A DNA stretch of 64,000 bases from Mesorhizobium sp. (GCA_004020365.1 SAQR01000010.1:77023-141022); one strand, 5' to 3'; positions 37,331 through 46,614 are shown, counted from the first letter of the stretch. Numbers and translations: made by a program. The notes: generated by a model from the sequence alone, not told the origin.

Positions 37331-37966
37331 ATGAAGCAAGCTCGAGGCTTTGGCCAGAAGAAGGACGACCAATATACGTCATTTACCGAACTGGAAGCCC
37401 ACGAGAAACGGGGTATCGACTACGATTTCTCGGCTCTGGATCGGGGTTCCGCCGTAGCGATCGTCGCACCGCATGGCGGCTGGATTGAGTACGGCACGTC
37501 TCAGCTGGCCACCGCCGCTGCGGGAGATGATTTCTCACTCTATCTGTTTGAAGGGCTCAAGCCCAAACGACCGCACCGCGAGCTGCACATCGGGTCCGAA
37601 TATTTTGACGAAAAACAATTCGTCCAGCTGGTCACCAAGGCCCAGATCGTCATCGGCATGCACGGACGCGCTGACCGCGACGATCCGGAGACGATCTGGC
37701 TCCGCAGCCTGGGCAAGGAGTTGCGCGACGCCATTGGGCTGGCCCTAGAGGCAGCGGACTTCAAGGCCATCACCTCCGGCCATCGCCTGCCTGGCGAGCA
37801 CAAAAACAACATCTGCAACCGCGGAATCGGCCGGGCAGGCGTGCAGCTTGAGTTGCCAAAAACGCTGCGGGACGCGCTCATCGCAAATGCCGAGCGCCGT
37901 GTACTGTTCTCCGGCGCGGTCCGCAAAGCCGTTTTGGAACATCTCGGCAAACCGGGAATCGCTTGA
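37331..37966 (+). CDS. Poly-gamma-glutamate hydrolase family protein (PghP/DUF867-like)
   Basis: 211 residues from the ATG at 37331 (GGAGG 5 bases upstream; an in-frame extension to 37169 lacks a ribosome site). It has the zinc amidohydrolase pattern of the phage poly-gamma-glutamate hydrolase family: VAIVAPHGGWIEYGTSQLA, FEGLKPKRPHRELHIGSEYFDE, AQIVIGMHGRAD and NICNRGIGRAGVQLELP. Phage members strip host capsule. No signal peptide, so a cytoplasmic or lysis-dependent role is implied. It stands divergently from the DUF2130/DUF3800 pair. Confidence 0.75.
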   Translation: MKQARGFGQKKDDQYTSFTELEAHEKRGIDYDFSALDRGSAVAIVAPHGGWIEYGTSQLATAAAGDDFSLYLFEGLKPKRPHRELHIGSEYFDEKQFVQLVTKAQIVIGMHGRADRDDPETIWLRSLGKELRDAIGLALEAADFKAITSGHRLPGEHKNNICNRGIGRAGVQLELPKTLRDALIANAERRVLFSGAVRKAVLEHLGKPGIA

Positions 37967-38003
37967 AAATTTGACGCTTGCGGGCAAATGTTCGGGCACC
38001 GGA

Positions 38004-38625
38004 TCACGGCTTCGGTTTGAACGCCCACACCGGGATCTTGTTCTGCTTGCCGGTACAGCGCTTGTTGAACAGCGCGATCCAAGCCAGTTGGACGTCCAGC
38101 AAGTTTGCGACCGTCGAGGCGACCAACGCCTCGTCGATCGCTTCGGCGTCGCGGTGGATGAACGCGTCGCGCCGATGCTGAACGGTCTGGGGGGTGCCGG
38201 GGGTAGCCGATGTCGGCCAGATCGTCCCAGAAGGTCTTGCCCCAGCGGTCGCGGTAGACCCGGTCCAGCCTTTGCCCGATGTTGGGCGCCCGGCGAAGTT
38301 CCTTGTTCTCGGGATCGTCAGCGAAGGCGGCCTCGAAAAACTGCTCCATCAACACTTCAAAGGGCGTCCAGAACAGGATTACGATCACCAGAGGCGGGGA
38401 ACGCGCCCAGACATCCTGTCCGTGGCGGTTAGCGGCCGCTCCCATTCGTTCCGCATCAAGTCGAGCAGCACGAAGATTGTGTAGGGAGCCGCCCCCCGGC
38501 AAAGTGTACCGTGGGGTGCCGCCGCGGCCGTTCAACTCGGGAAACGCGTCCGGCTGCATCTGACGCTGGCAAACCGGACACAGGCGATGCTCGTCCCTGT
38601 AGACTTCGGGCGATGTCGTCGTCAT
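38004..38625 (-). pseudogene. Hypothetical protein with a zinc-ribbon start and HEPN-like end, frameshifted
   Basis: From the ATG at 38625 the frame reads MTTTSPEVYRDEHRLCPVCQ, then a helical region (LFWTPFEVLMEQFFEAAFAD...RVYRDRWGKTFWDDLADIGY), and fails near 38200. The next frame continues VQHRRDAFIHRDAEAIDEA and ends KIPVWAFKPKP at 38004. RRDAFIH resembles the Rx4-6H motif of HEPN ribonucleases. The minus-strand codon pattern is continuous apart from this one shift, so it is a gene that recently broke, or a sequence error. Confidence 0.5.
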
Positions 38626-38855
38626 CCGCGCCATCCGAGCAGTTTCAGCAACGCGTCCCACAGGCGCCCCAACAAGGCCGCGCTTCGGCTCTTGTTCCGA
38701 CCCCATATACCCGTCCGCGATACCGGCCGGCACTGCGCGTATGCGCAGAACCGGGTCGGCGCAAAGTCTCCGAACGCAATGGGTGGGCCGCGTCCAAGCC
38801 GTGATTGCCGTCGCAAGCGAGCCGGTGGACGCGAGAGGTCTTGATGCACATCGAA

Positions 38856-38892
38856 TTGACATTGTCAGCAGAAAAATCGACAATAGCTGACA
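38856..38892 (+). promoter_or_regulatory. Promoter and operator of the QueC-like/ImmA/PIN operon
   Basis: TTGACA (38856-38861) and GACAAT (38879-38884) are spaced by 17 bases. A perfect inverted repeat, TGTCAGC (38863-38869) and GCTGACA (38886-38892), brackets the -10. GGAG (38897-38900) and the ATG at 38907 follow at once. The arrangement suggests autorepression by the XRE-ImmA protein of the same operon. Confidence 0.6.
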
Positions 38893-38906
38893 TTGTGGAG
38901 ATTCGA

Positions 38907-39488
38907 ATGAGCGACGGTCCGCATAAAAGCCTGCCATTGCGTCCCAAATACAGGCGCGTCGCCGAGTGGGCGTACAAGTCGGCATTCGCTATTCCAGAGG
39001 TCTGCGAAGCGGCCGAATCTGCACTCGTTCAGGACGCAAACATGGAGCTGCGTGGTGTGATCAAGCAGCTGGTAGACATCGTCGAGGGGAGTGATCTTTT
39101 CAGCAGGCAACCGGATCAGTTGCAGCGACAGTTCTACGAACTGCGCGACGACCCTGCGGTACATCCGCTGGCCGCAAACGCGATTGAATGCGTTCAAATG
39201 GCAATCCAGGAAGGGTTGCAAGGACGCGATGCCGTCCAGAGCGGGATTGCCACGGCATTGAGCGAGCGTCTAGACGCGAACGCGCGAACGACGGAGGAGC
39301 ATTATCTAGCCGAGCGCGGGCCAGGTGCAGGTCGCACCATCCGCAATCGCATGGGTGAAGTCAGCGCTGGAATGCACGAGAACGGCTCGTTCACCCGCAT
39401 TGCTCGTTCGCTTCTCGGTGACGGTACTGTGGCAATCACAAGAACTCCCGCGGTGCGAGACGGGCTTGATGAGGGGGTTTCGCTATGA
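38907..39488 (+). CDS. Hypothetical first gene of the QueC-like/ImmA/PIN operon
   Basis: 193 residues from the ATG at 38907, which lies 6 bases after GGAG and just downstream of a promoter; earlier in-frame ATGs at 38844 and 38805 would fall upstream of the predicted transcript start. Mostly alpha-helical, no known domain: KYRRVAEWAYKSAFAIPEVC, a central VIKQLVDIVEGSDLF and a C-terminal region with repeated ERLDANARTTEEHY. The stop overlaps the next start (ATGA). By position it could be the analogue of QatB, but no similarity is visible. Confidence 0.75.
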   Translation: MSDGPHKSLPLRPKYRRVAEWAYKSAFAIPEVCEAAESALVQDANMELRGVIKQLVDIVEGSDLFSRQPDQLQRQFYELRDDPAVHPLAANAIECVQMAIQEGLQGRDAVQSGIATALSERLDANARTTEEHYLAERGPGAGRTIRNRMGEVSAGMHENGSFTRIARSLLGDGTVAITRTPAVRDGLDEGVSL

Positions 39489-40861
39489 AGGTTCTGCAAG
39501 GAGAATGCCCCGCACTCAAGGTTCATGTCATTGAGGCCGGCGGAAAAGCAAAGGAAGGCTGGCAACCCGTCGAGATTGGCAAATCCATCATCTTCAACAT
39601 GAAGGATCTGGATGACTACCGCACGAAGAATTGGGACAGCCGAATCTTCGACACGCTCGTTCTGATCGCCGCGGTGGAATATTGCGACAAGGCCTGCAAA
39701 CGCTCGGCATGGGGCTGGATGCGGAAGTTCGAGTTGGCTATGCCCGTCATTGACCTGGCTCGCTGGCAAGATCCTGAAGTCGTGGCGGCGCTCATTTCTG
39801 CCCTCAAATTTCTGACTGGCGATGCGTGGAACATATCTTTCTATCAGCGCCAACTCGCTCCCGAGGAAGACGTCGGCCGACAGAGTCGTTTGGAATTTGG
39901 TGATACCACACGCATAGTCACGCCGTTCAGCGATGGTCTGGATTCGCGGGCAGTGAGCGCATTGCTTTCGGCAGGAGGACGCCCGGATCGATTGATCCGC
40001 ATTCGGGTGGGGTCGAAAAAGGACGATCGGCCCCGTCGCGGCAGCCGAAAGCTCCCGTTCCTCAACATTCCCTTCAAGATCAAATTCGGGGGGGACGGAT
40101 TCAAGGAGTCCTCCGCTCGCAGCCGCGGCTTTAAGTTTGCCTTTATGAGCGCGACCGCCGCGTATCTGATCGGCACCCATGACATCGTGATGCCGGAAAG
40201 TGGTCAGGGGGCGCTCGGTCCATCGCTGGTACAAACCAGCCATGGCTATGAGGACTACAGAAACCACCCTCGATTTCTGACCAAAATGGAGCGATTGTTC
40301 GCCGCGCTTTTCGATTACCAAGTCGCGTACCGGCTTCCGCGCTTGTGGAAAACGAAGGGTGAGACGCTTCGCGAGTTCGCAGCCCTTCCCATCGAGCCGA
40401 AAGAGTGGATCGAGACCCGTTCGTGCTGGCAGCAGAACCGGAATTCCTCCGTAGACCATAAATGGCGCCACTGCGGCATCTGCGCCGCTTGTATGCTCCG
40501 CAGGCTCAGCTTTCACGCGGCCGGTGTTGACGAGCCGAAAGAGAATTACATCTGGGAGACTTTGTCTGTCCCTGAGTTTGCTCAAGGGGCTGCCAAGGGG
40601 TTCAACAAGATAACGGGGGCAATGGAGCAGTATGCCGTCGCCGGATCTCTGCACCTTGATCATTTGGCTGATTTGAGCTCTTCACCTGCCCATCGGAAAC
40701 GCATGAGCCGGCACGCTTGGCAATTGTCCGAAGAATTGGACGTGTCGCATGCGGATGCGGAAGGCGAGCTCTTCGGTCTTCTTGAACGGCATAGGATTGA
40801 ATGGATGGCATTTATGAAAGATCTCGGTCCTAGATCATTTGTCGCTCAGTGGTTGGCTTGA
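39485..40861 (+). CDS. QueC/QatC-like PP-loop ATPase with zinc-binding cysteines
   Basis: 458 residues. The PP-loop PFSDGLDSRAVSAL (147-160) and four-cysteine cluster (C314, C330, C333, C336 in RSCWQQ and CGICAACMLRR) are those of 7-cyano-7-deazaguanine synthase. MPESGQGALGPSLV matches the substrate loop. True QueC is ~230 residues; this doubled length and N-terminal ~140-residue extension fit defence-associated QueC homologues such as QatC of the Qat system. No queDEF genes are near. It overlaps both neighbours by a few bases, so it belongs to the four-gene operon. Confidence 0.8.
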   Translation: MKVLQGECPALKVHVIEAGGKAKEGWQPVEIGKSIIFNMKDLDDYRTKNWDSRIFDTLVLIAAVEYCDKACKRSAWGWMRKFELAMPVIDLARWQDPEVVAALISALKFLTGDAWNISFYQRQLAPEEDVGRQSRLEFGDTTRIVTPFSDGLDSRAVSALLSAGGRPDRLIRIRVGSKKDDRPRRGSRKLPFLNIPFKIKFGGDGFKESSARSRGFKFAFMSATAAYLIGTHDIVMPESGQGALGPSLVQTSHGYEDYRNHPRFLTKMERLFAALFDYQVAYRLPRLWKTKGETLREFAALPIEPKEWIETRSCWQQNRNSSVDHKWRHCGICAACMLRRLSFHAAGVDEPKENYIWETLSVPEFAQGAAKGFNKITGAMEQYAVAGSLHLDHLADLSSSPAHRKRMSRHAWQLSEELDVSHADAEGELFGLLERHRIEWMAFMKDLGPRSFVAQWLA

Positions 40862-40866
40862 CTGCG

Positions 40867-42051
40867 ATGAACGAAGCCAATGATCAGCTCTCAGCTGGGG
40901 AAGTAGGTGAGAGAATTCGCATCGCACGTGAAAATGCGGGCAAAACCCAAGCAGTGGCTGCCCAGGCTATCGGTGTGGCACGCACCACCTTGGTCGCGAT
41001 GGAAAAAGGGGTGCGGCGCGCAAAGATTGGCGAGTTGCAAAAGTTGGCACGCTTTCTGGACACCAGCACCAACGCGTTGCTCCGTAAAGAAGCGGTTCAC
41101 GTCGAGCTTACACCAAAATTTAGGAGACTAACCGAAAACGAAGGAGAGCCCGTTGCGGCAGCAGCAGACCTGATGGCGCAACTCGTAAGGGCCGAGGTCG
41201 AACTCGAGGCTCTGCTCGGTGTTGAACATGTACGCAATCTGCCACCTGAAAGACGCATTCTTGCTGGCGGCGTTCGTCAGCAGGCAGAACAACACGCCTT
41301 GGAACTTCGTCATTGGCTCGGACTTGGGCTTGCGCCGATCGCGGATATCGTCACTCTGCTCGAACTGCAAATGGGTGTTCGTGTCTACGCGAGATCTTTA
41401 GTGGCAAGAATTTCAGGCTTGTTCGCCTATGATGAAAAGGTAGGTGCCTGCATTCTTCTAAATGCGAACCATCCAATCGATCGCCGCACGCAAACGGCCG
41501 CGCATGAACTTGGTCACCTAGTGGCCACTCGCGGAGACGCAGAAGTATATGAGATCGATGAACTGGAGAGCTCGCGCGAGGAAAAATACGCCAATACATT
41601 TGCAAGAAGCTTCCTAACGCCGGCGCAGGCGGTTCGGCAGAAATTCGCCGAAGTGACGGCGGGCGCTACGAGCCTAACTCGCCGTCATGTGATCGTTCTT
41701 GCGCATTACTTCCATGTTTCGCGCGAAGCCCTTGTCCGACGCCTCGAAGAGCTGCAACTCACGAAAAAGGGAACTTGGGATTGGTTTGTCCAGAACGGAA
41801 ACATTACGGATGAGCAAGCGCAACAAGTGCTAGGAGATGTGTCGAGAAATGACTATCTGAAGGATGACGCAGGCAGGTCCGTGTCGCTGAGAACTGGCCT
41901 GATGGCATATGAGGCGGCAAAGCGGGGCCTCCTCAGTGAGGGCCAAATTGCAAAGCTCCTTCGTCTCGATCGGGTCCAGGTGCGTGATCTGCTGAGCGAT
42001 GTAGATGCCGAGGAAAGTGGGGCCAATGCGGCAACCTCGATTCTCCGGTGA
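40867..42051 (+). CDS. XRE regulator fused to ImmA/IrrE metallopeptidase
   Basis: 394 residues from the ATG at 40867 (GTG at 40849, overlapping the QueC-like stop, is possible). Residues ~14-68 are an XRE helix-turn-helix (RIRIARENAGKTQAVAAQAI...LVAMEKGVRRAKI). The middle and C-terminus carry the zinc peptidase motif AAHELGHL (H213, E214, H217) and EEKYANTFARSFLTPAQAV, typical of ImmA/IrrE. Such fusions repress a promoter and are inactivated by self- or partner cleavage after a signal. Likely regulator of its own operon. Confidence 0.88.
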   Translation: MNEANDQLSAGEVGERIRIARENAGKTQAVAAQAIGVARTTLVAMEKGVRRAKIGELQKLARFLDTSTNALLRKEAVHVELTPKFRRLTENEGEPVAAAADLMAQLVRAEVELEALLGVEHVRNLPPERRILAGGVRQQAEQHALELRHWLGLGLAPIADIVTLLELQMGVRVYARSLVARISGLFAYDEKVGACILLNANHPIDRRTQTAAHELGHLVATRGDAEVYEIDELESSREEKYANTFARSFLTPAQAVRQKFAEVTAGATSLTRRHVIVLAHYFHVSREALVRRLEELQLTKKGTWDWFVQNGNITDEQAQQVLGDVSRNDYLKDDAGRSVSLRTGLMAYEAAKRGLLSEGQIAKLLRLDRVQVRDLLSDVDAEESGANAATSILR

Positions 42052-42640
42052 TCTTCCGTCTCACATAATTGCTGATACCAGCGTCATCATTAATCTCAAT
42101 GCCACCGGCATTGCGAGCGACATCATTCGGTCGCTGAACGTGACGCTACGTGCAAGTACAGTCGTAAGGGATGAGCTTATCGATGATCGGATTAGCGGTC
42201 GAAATGATGCCGACCTCGCTCAACAGCTGGTGCGGGATGGTCTGCTGCAGTTTGTTGAGCTTAACGAAGTGAGTGAGGCGGTATTTGAAAGCTTGGTGAG
42301 TGGCAACGCAGAGACTACTCTGGATGATGGAGAGGCGGCAACGTTGGCTCTCGCGGTATCGTCTCAAGGGTTGGCAATCATTGATGAACGTAAGGCGGTT
42401 CGTATCGCCGGTGATCGCTTCCCTGCACTCCAACTGCTCGCTACAGCGGATCTCTTGCAATCCGATCGCATCCTTCGCGCTCTGGGAAATGAACGTCTCG
42501 CACAAGCCGTTTTACGCGGCTTGAAGGGAGCGCGGATGGCTATTGCGGAATGCCACCATGATTGGATTATAGACCTACTTGGTGACCAGGTTGGAGAGTG
42601 TAGCAGTTTGCCGGCCGCATTGCGTCGAGCGTCGGCTTGA
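42026..42640 (+). CDS. PIN-like (DUF3368-type) nuclease
   Basis: 204 residues from the ATG at 42026, inside the 3' end of the XRE-ImmA gene (26-base overlap); an ATG-less extension to 42005 is possible. IIADTSVIINLNATG (~14-28), LDDGEAATLALAVSSQ (~100) and LAIIDERKAVRIAG (~118) place the acidic residues of a PIN-domain ribonuclease, D17, D/E ~102-104 and D~121. Such nucleases are toxins of toxin-antitoxin systems; here the ImmA/XRE protein encoded just upstream is the probable control partner. Confidence 0.8.
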   Translation: MRQPRFSGDLPSHIIADTSVIINLNATGIASDIIRSLNVTLRASTVVRDELIDDRISGRNDADLAQQLVRDGLLQFVELNEVSEAVFESLVSGNAETTLDDGEAATLALAVSSQGLAIIDERKAVRIAGDRFPALQLLATADLLQSDRILRALGNERLAQAVLRGLKGARMAIAECHHDWIIDLLGDQVGECSSLPAALRRASA

Positions 42641-42774
42641 TAGCTGTTGGCGCTTTTCGTGATCTCAGCACGCAGCCCTTCTAGGCAATTGAATTGGAAA
42701 ATCCATCAAAAAGCCCTGCGCGAGGTCGTAGAGCCGGTGCCGCAACAGTTGAAAATCGAGGGGTATCGAAGCAA

Positions 42775-43302
42775 TCAGTTGGCTTGGACAGTCGTGTAAT
42801 CCCTCCACCCCGGCAGGTCTGGTTCCGGGGGAAAGAAGGAGCCGTATGACCGTTTGACTGCGAAATGACGCTCAATGCCCTTGCCCCTTTCAGCCTTTGC
42901 CGCATCCAGGGTCAAGTCGGTCGCGTTCAAGTCTTTCAGCTTCCGGATCACCAGATCCCATGTTCCGTAAAGCCTCGGCTCGGCTTGCTGGCACTCTTCG
43001 AAAAGGTTGTCCGCGATCACCGAATGAACCATGGCAAGGCTTTCGGGGGAAATGTGGTCGTTCTCTTGCTGAACCCTATCAACAATCTCCTCGATGTCTG
43101 GTATGTTTCGGACTCGCCGAAAAACCTCAAAATCTGCGGCAAGAGAAGCAATTACTCTATTGGTCAATTCGGTCTTGCCGAAGGTATCGGCGATCTCCCA
43201 AAGATCTTTGAATGCGTCTTCAAGCTCAATAACTCGATCCGCCCAAACCTCAAGATTGCGTTCCAGCCCCCGTTCAAAAAGAGCTGACCAAATCTCTTTC
43301 AT
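42775..43302 (-). CDS. Hypothetical protein coupled to the STAND NTPase gene
   Basis: 175 residues from the ATG at 43302 (GGAG ~11 bases upstream; a TTG at 43332 is an alternative), overlapping the end of the upstream fragment by 29 bases. All-helical and acidic (VWADRVIELEDAFKDLWEIADTFG; NIPDIEEIVDRVQQEND), then a basic C-terminal KRSYGSFFPPEPDLPGW. No recognised domain. The overlap suggests it is the second subunit of the same defence-type unit. Confidence 0.65.
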   Translation of the reverse strand: MKEIWSALFERGLERNLEVWADRVIELEDAFKDLWEIADTFGKTELTNRVIASLAADFEVFRRVRNIPDIEEIVDRVQQENDHISPESLAMVHSVIADNLFEECQQAEPRLYGTWDLVIRKLKDLNATDLTLDAAKAERGKGIERHFAVKRSYGSFFPPEPDLPGWRDYTTVQAN

Positions 43303-44449
43303 ATAGCTTTCCGCTCCGACTGTGAGCCGCAAGAGAATCGAACACTCGATTGAGTGCCGCGTCGGGCACGGTTTGGATCGCGGCCAACAGGTCGGCCCCA
43401 GGATTTCTCATCAGTTCGGCCAAGGCGACCTCGAAAAGTGGGTTCGCCGGGTCGGACGCGAGATCGTTGACAGCCTTGATCCAAAATTTTGTTCCCTTGT
43501 GGTGCGTAGCGTACCACCACAGCGGCTGCGGCCAGCCGATGTAGGTGTAGAACGCTGCATCGAATTGTTGTTCCGAGAGCAAATGTCGCCCTTCGGCGGT
43601 GGTGAGATCGAGCTTGTCTCGACCGACGAGAGCGTGCAGGAGCGTCGGAGGAGGAGCGTTCGAGGTGAGGACCACTGCACGAAGCCAACGCTGATCTCCG
43701 CGAGGCTCGAGAAGTTTTTGCAGAACGGCACTCCGCTCCACGTCGGCCAACTCGTCCCAATATTTGATAAGCCACGAGATGAAAACCATCAGCGCCCCCG
43801 TATCATTGACGCTCAGGAGCTGCTCGATGATAGGCCCGCGTGACTCGACCGACAGAGCCTCTACCAACAAGTCTACGATCGCGAGTTCGAACTCGCTGAG
43901 TTGCGAGGATTTAAGTCTTTTGACGATCGTTTCCGACCAGAGTCTTAGCAGCGGAAGAAGCTCCTCTCTGCACCCGGAACGAATTGCTTCTTCGACGACG
44001 TTTGCGAAGCGCCCGTCGATGAACGAGATGCTGGCTGGCAACGATTGTAGAACGTGCGGCATCAATGATGTCAGCAGCTCATAGGGCGGGTTCTCCCCAA
44101 AATGCTCGACGCGATCGATAATGACCAGCCTCACAAACAGCACGCTTGCGATCGCTGGCGATTTGGCCTGATTGGCCAGAAGGTCGAGCAGAGCCGTACG
44201 GCGCAGATTTGACATTGAAGACCAATGCCTCCCCAGCTGCTTGAGGAGGGCAACCGCGATTGATGGCACCGCATCATCCATTAGCTTGGCGATCACGACG
44301 TCATCATCGTTGCGCGGAATACGAAACCATATCCGCGCCGCTTCAGCACGGATAACGGCCTGATCTGCTGCGAGAAACCGCATCAAAGTTTTGAGGCCCA
44401 TTTCAGAGGGATGGTCTCGCAGTGTAATGAGCAGTCGTTTGGACAGCAC
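43274..44449 (-). pseudogene. C-terminal HEAT/helical-repeat part of the broken nuclease-STAND protein
   Basis: 391 codons of alpha-helical repeat-like sequence (LLQHWS-type pairs; AALLDLLANQAKSPAIASVLF, ELAIVDLLVEALSVESRGPI). Its N-terminus joins in sense to the end of the 44383-44808 fragment if a frameshift near 44470 is corrected, where the frame can be read through as ETLDLDLVLSKRLLI. Repeat domains of this sort act as the sensor of Avs/STAND proteins, detecting a phage protein. Confidence 0.6.
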
Positions 44450-44808
44450 CAGATCGAGATCCAGCGTCTCTCCATTTCCAACGCATCAAGATACGGGCGG
44501 AGAGCCGACAGGGGTTCAGCGTCGAACCAGGAGAGAGCCTTGTGGATAAATCCTATGCCGTGACTGACATCAATGTCCTCAAGACGGATGATCGCCCGTT
44601 CGGCCCAGTGCGGGATTTGCCGGGAAAGTTCAGGCGGTAGCTCGTCGGCAAAGTTGGTGACGAATGCGAGGCTTTCGTCACGGGTAGCGGGAAAAATAGA
44701 ACGCAAGCCGGCGCTCGCGACATCGAAGGCTTCTGAAGCGCCGGTTTCGTCACTCAAAGGCAGCAGTGATCGCATCCAGAACAGGTTCCGCGCAGTCGCA
44801 AGCGACAC
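44383..44808 (-). pseudogene. Middle fragment of the broken nuclease-STAND protein
   Basis: 141 codons (GTG start); RNLFWMRSLLPLSDETGA...FVTNFADELPPEL. It continues the 44754-46028 frame after a shift near 44870-44880 beside a CCCC run, where the read-through sequence is SNDSRIACLSDRVSLATARN, and passes into the 43274-44449 frame near 44470. It has no ribosome site of its own. Confidence 0.6.
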
Positions 44809-46028
44809 GCGATCGGAAAGACATGCGATCCGCGAGTCGTTTGAGCTTTCACCTGCTCGCGCATGTGACGAGTGTCCCCTCTGAGGAGCGCCTGCGCGCC
44901 AGCGCGAAGGTAGGGATGAGAAAACAAGGTTAAATCGCCGACCTCATCTACGACACGCCGACGCTGCAAGGCATTGAGTGCTGCCATCTGATCTTCTGTA
45001 AATGAAGGCTCCACGCCATATTGGGGAAGCGGAGGCGTATCTCCAGAAAAACTCCAGACTCCCAATTCTGGCACCAGCCCGGGCTCCTCATCGCCGCCAT
45101 TGATGATGAACGAAAGTTCCGTATCAGAGGCACCGGTGGAATTTGTCGTTGCCAAGGCGACGGCCCGCAACAAACTCTCATATGCCGGGCCCTTCTCAGC
45201 GAGTTGGACAACGAAGTCGAATGCGTCACTGCGTGCCTGGCGAATAATCTCGGCGTCAGAAGCATTGGGAGGCAACTGCGCATGAATCTGGGCAAGATAT
45301 GTAATGGCGCCAACGTCTCGCAATTCCTCTCCATCCATGATCAGAGCTTCGAGGCGTCGCCGGAGGTCATTCGGTACGCTGTGCACCTCCGAAGCTCTTG
45401 ACCAGACGGCAAGAGCGAGGTCGTGTGTGAGACCCCCAACAACCACCCACCCGTGAGTGCCTAGGGAACAGTTTTCGATGCTGGGTTGGTGAGTGGCCTG
45501 CAGCAAGACGGGTTCGGACTGTGCGACGATGAGGCGTCGATTCCGTGGAATGCGCCCTATTAAGCCACGGAGTGTTGCCAGCGACGCACTCGCACCGGGG
45601 AGCGGTTCGCGTGACCCCAAAGGGTCATCGAGGAGGTAGAGCCGTTCACCCCCGGCGGCCTCGGTCAAAAAGCGCTCTGCCTCATCGACGTGCTGGCCGA
45701 CTCGCACCTCGAAGCCGGCCATCTGAAGCGCGCTTGCAATTTCTCGAGCGATCCAAGTTTTGCCTGTTCGAGGTTGGCCGCTGAGAAGAAGGACCAACTG
45801 CGAATTCAACACATCGATGAGATTGCCTTCGCTGCCCCGAAGAAGATAGCCCGGTGCCGCGACTGTATCAGGGGCTAGTCGCCGAATGCGCTCCATGATC
45901 GGTGCAATGATATCAGACTGGGTTCGCTTTGCATGCGAGACGATATCGGTAAGGTGGGCAATAGCCCCGCGGAGGGATTGTGAATCAATCCTCTGCGCAC
46001 GCAAAGCGGCCTGCAGCCTGACTTCCAC
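44754..46028 (-). pseudogene. STAND-type P-loop NTPase fragment
   Basis: 424 codons from a GTG. Walker A GQPRTGKT (84-91) in LLLSGQPRTGKTWIAREIAS and Walker B ERLYLLDDPLG (~128-138), then RNRRLIVAQSEP sensor-like strand and a winged-helix-like HFS region (LFSHPYLRAGAQALLRGD). This is the novel-STAND pattern of anti-phage NTPases. Upstream in the same frame the sequence VLSRIFVIEQETDASVEV continues without a start until a TAG near 46140, indicating that it once joined the 45985-46614 frame. Confidence 0.7.
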
Positions 46029-46614
46029 CGAAGCGTCGGTTTCCTGCTCGATGACAAAGATCCTGGAGAGAACGAGAGAACTGAAGCGATCTTCGAATCC
46101 GGAAGATTTTTGAGCGAGGCGATCGTCGCCGTCTTCCTTTGGCTAGCTTTGAGACCTTGGCTCCGGAGGAGATCAGGTGGGTCGCAAGGAATTTTTTGAA
46201 GAAGAGCTGAGCAATCTGTCCCGACACCGCTCGGATTGGATATGTGTCGTCGTTACCTCCATTCAGAAAGGGCAGAAGCTGATCGTCGCATCGCGCCGAA
46301 AGGACGAAAACCGCTCTCCGGTCTGGATCATTCAACAGCCGTTCGAAGAGGCAGCTTTTGCCACTTCGTTCGGGAAAGTGGGAGAGATACGTTGCAAGAT
46401 CCTCGAGGGTAGCGACGCCTCCCGCACCCTTGATCTGTATCTCCGCTGTGAGCCGAACGTTACGTGGATTGAACCAGGTTAGAGTGCCGTCTTCGCCGGA
46501 TTTTGGTTCAACTACGAGCGTTGCGTCCTTCACTGCGCGAAACCGATACGCAATTTCTACACACACGAGATCCTGGAAGGCGAACTTCTCGGGTGCAATA
46601 ATTGCAATTGTCAT
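45985..46614 (-). pseudogene. N-terminal nuclease-like part of the broken STAND protein
   Basis: 209 codons, of which the first ~155 look genuine: IIAPEKFAFQDLVCVEIAYRF, VVEPKSGEDGTLTWF and LTAEIQIKGAGG, a D/E...(E/Q)xK restriction-nuclease-like site (E58, Q60, K62), and FVLSARCDDQLLPFL. The last ~50 codons are arginine-rich out-of-frame sequence. A one-base shift near 46140 would carry it into the STAND frame. GGAG lies upstream of the ATG at 46614. The reconstructed order nuclease-NTPase-repeats is that of Avs-like systems. Confidence 0.65.

Noticed and set aside
37540-38985. 481-codon minus-strand frame over the hydrolase and zinc/HEPN loci
   Set aside because: Only its middle (about 38210-38625) looks like protein; the 3' part is antisense to the + strand hydrolase and the 5' part lies over the promoter region. 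Annotated instead as a frameshifted pseudogene.
38907-40861. Assignment as a complete Qat (QatABCD) system
   Set aside because: Only a QatC-like protein is recognisable; no QatA-type ATPase or QatD-type TatD nuclease lies nearby, so the name was not used.
39485-40861. Housekeeping queC for queuosine synthesis
   Set aside because: About twice the normal length, no queD/queE/queF neighbours, and embedded in an ImmA/PIN operon.
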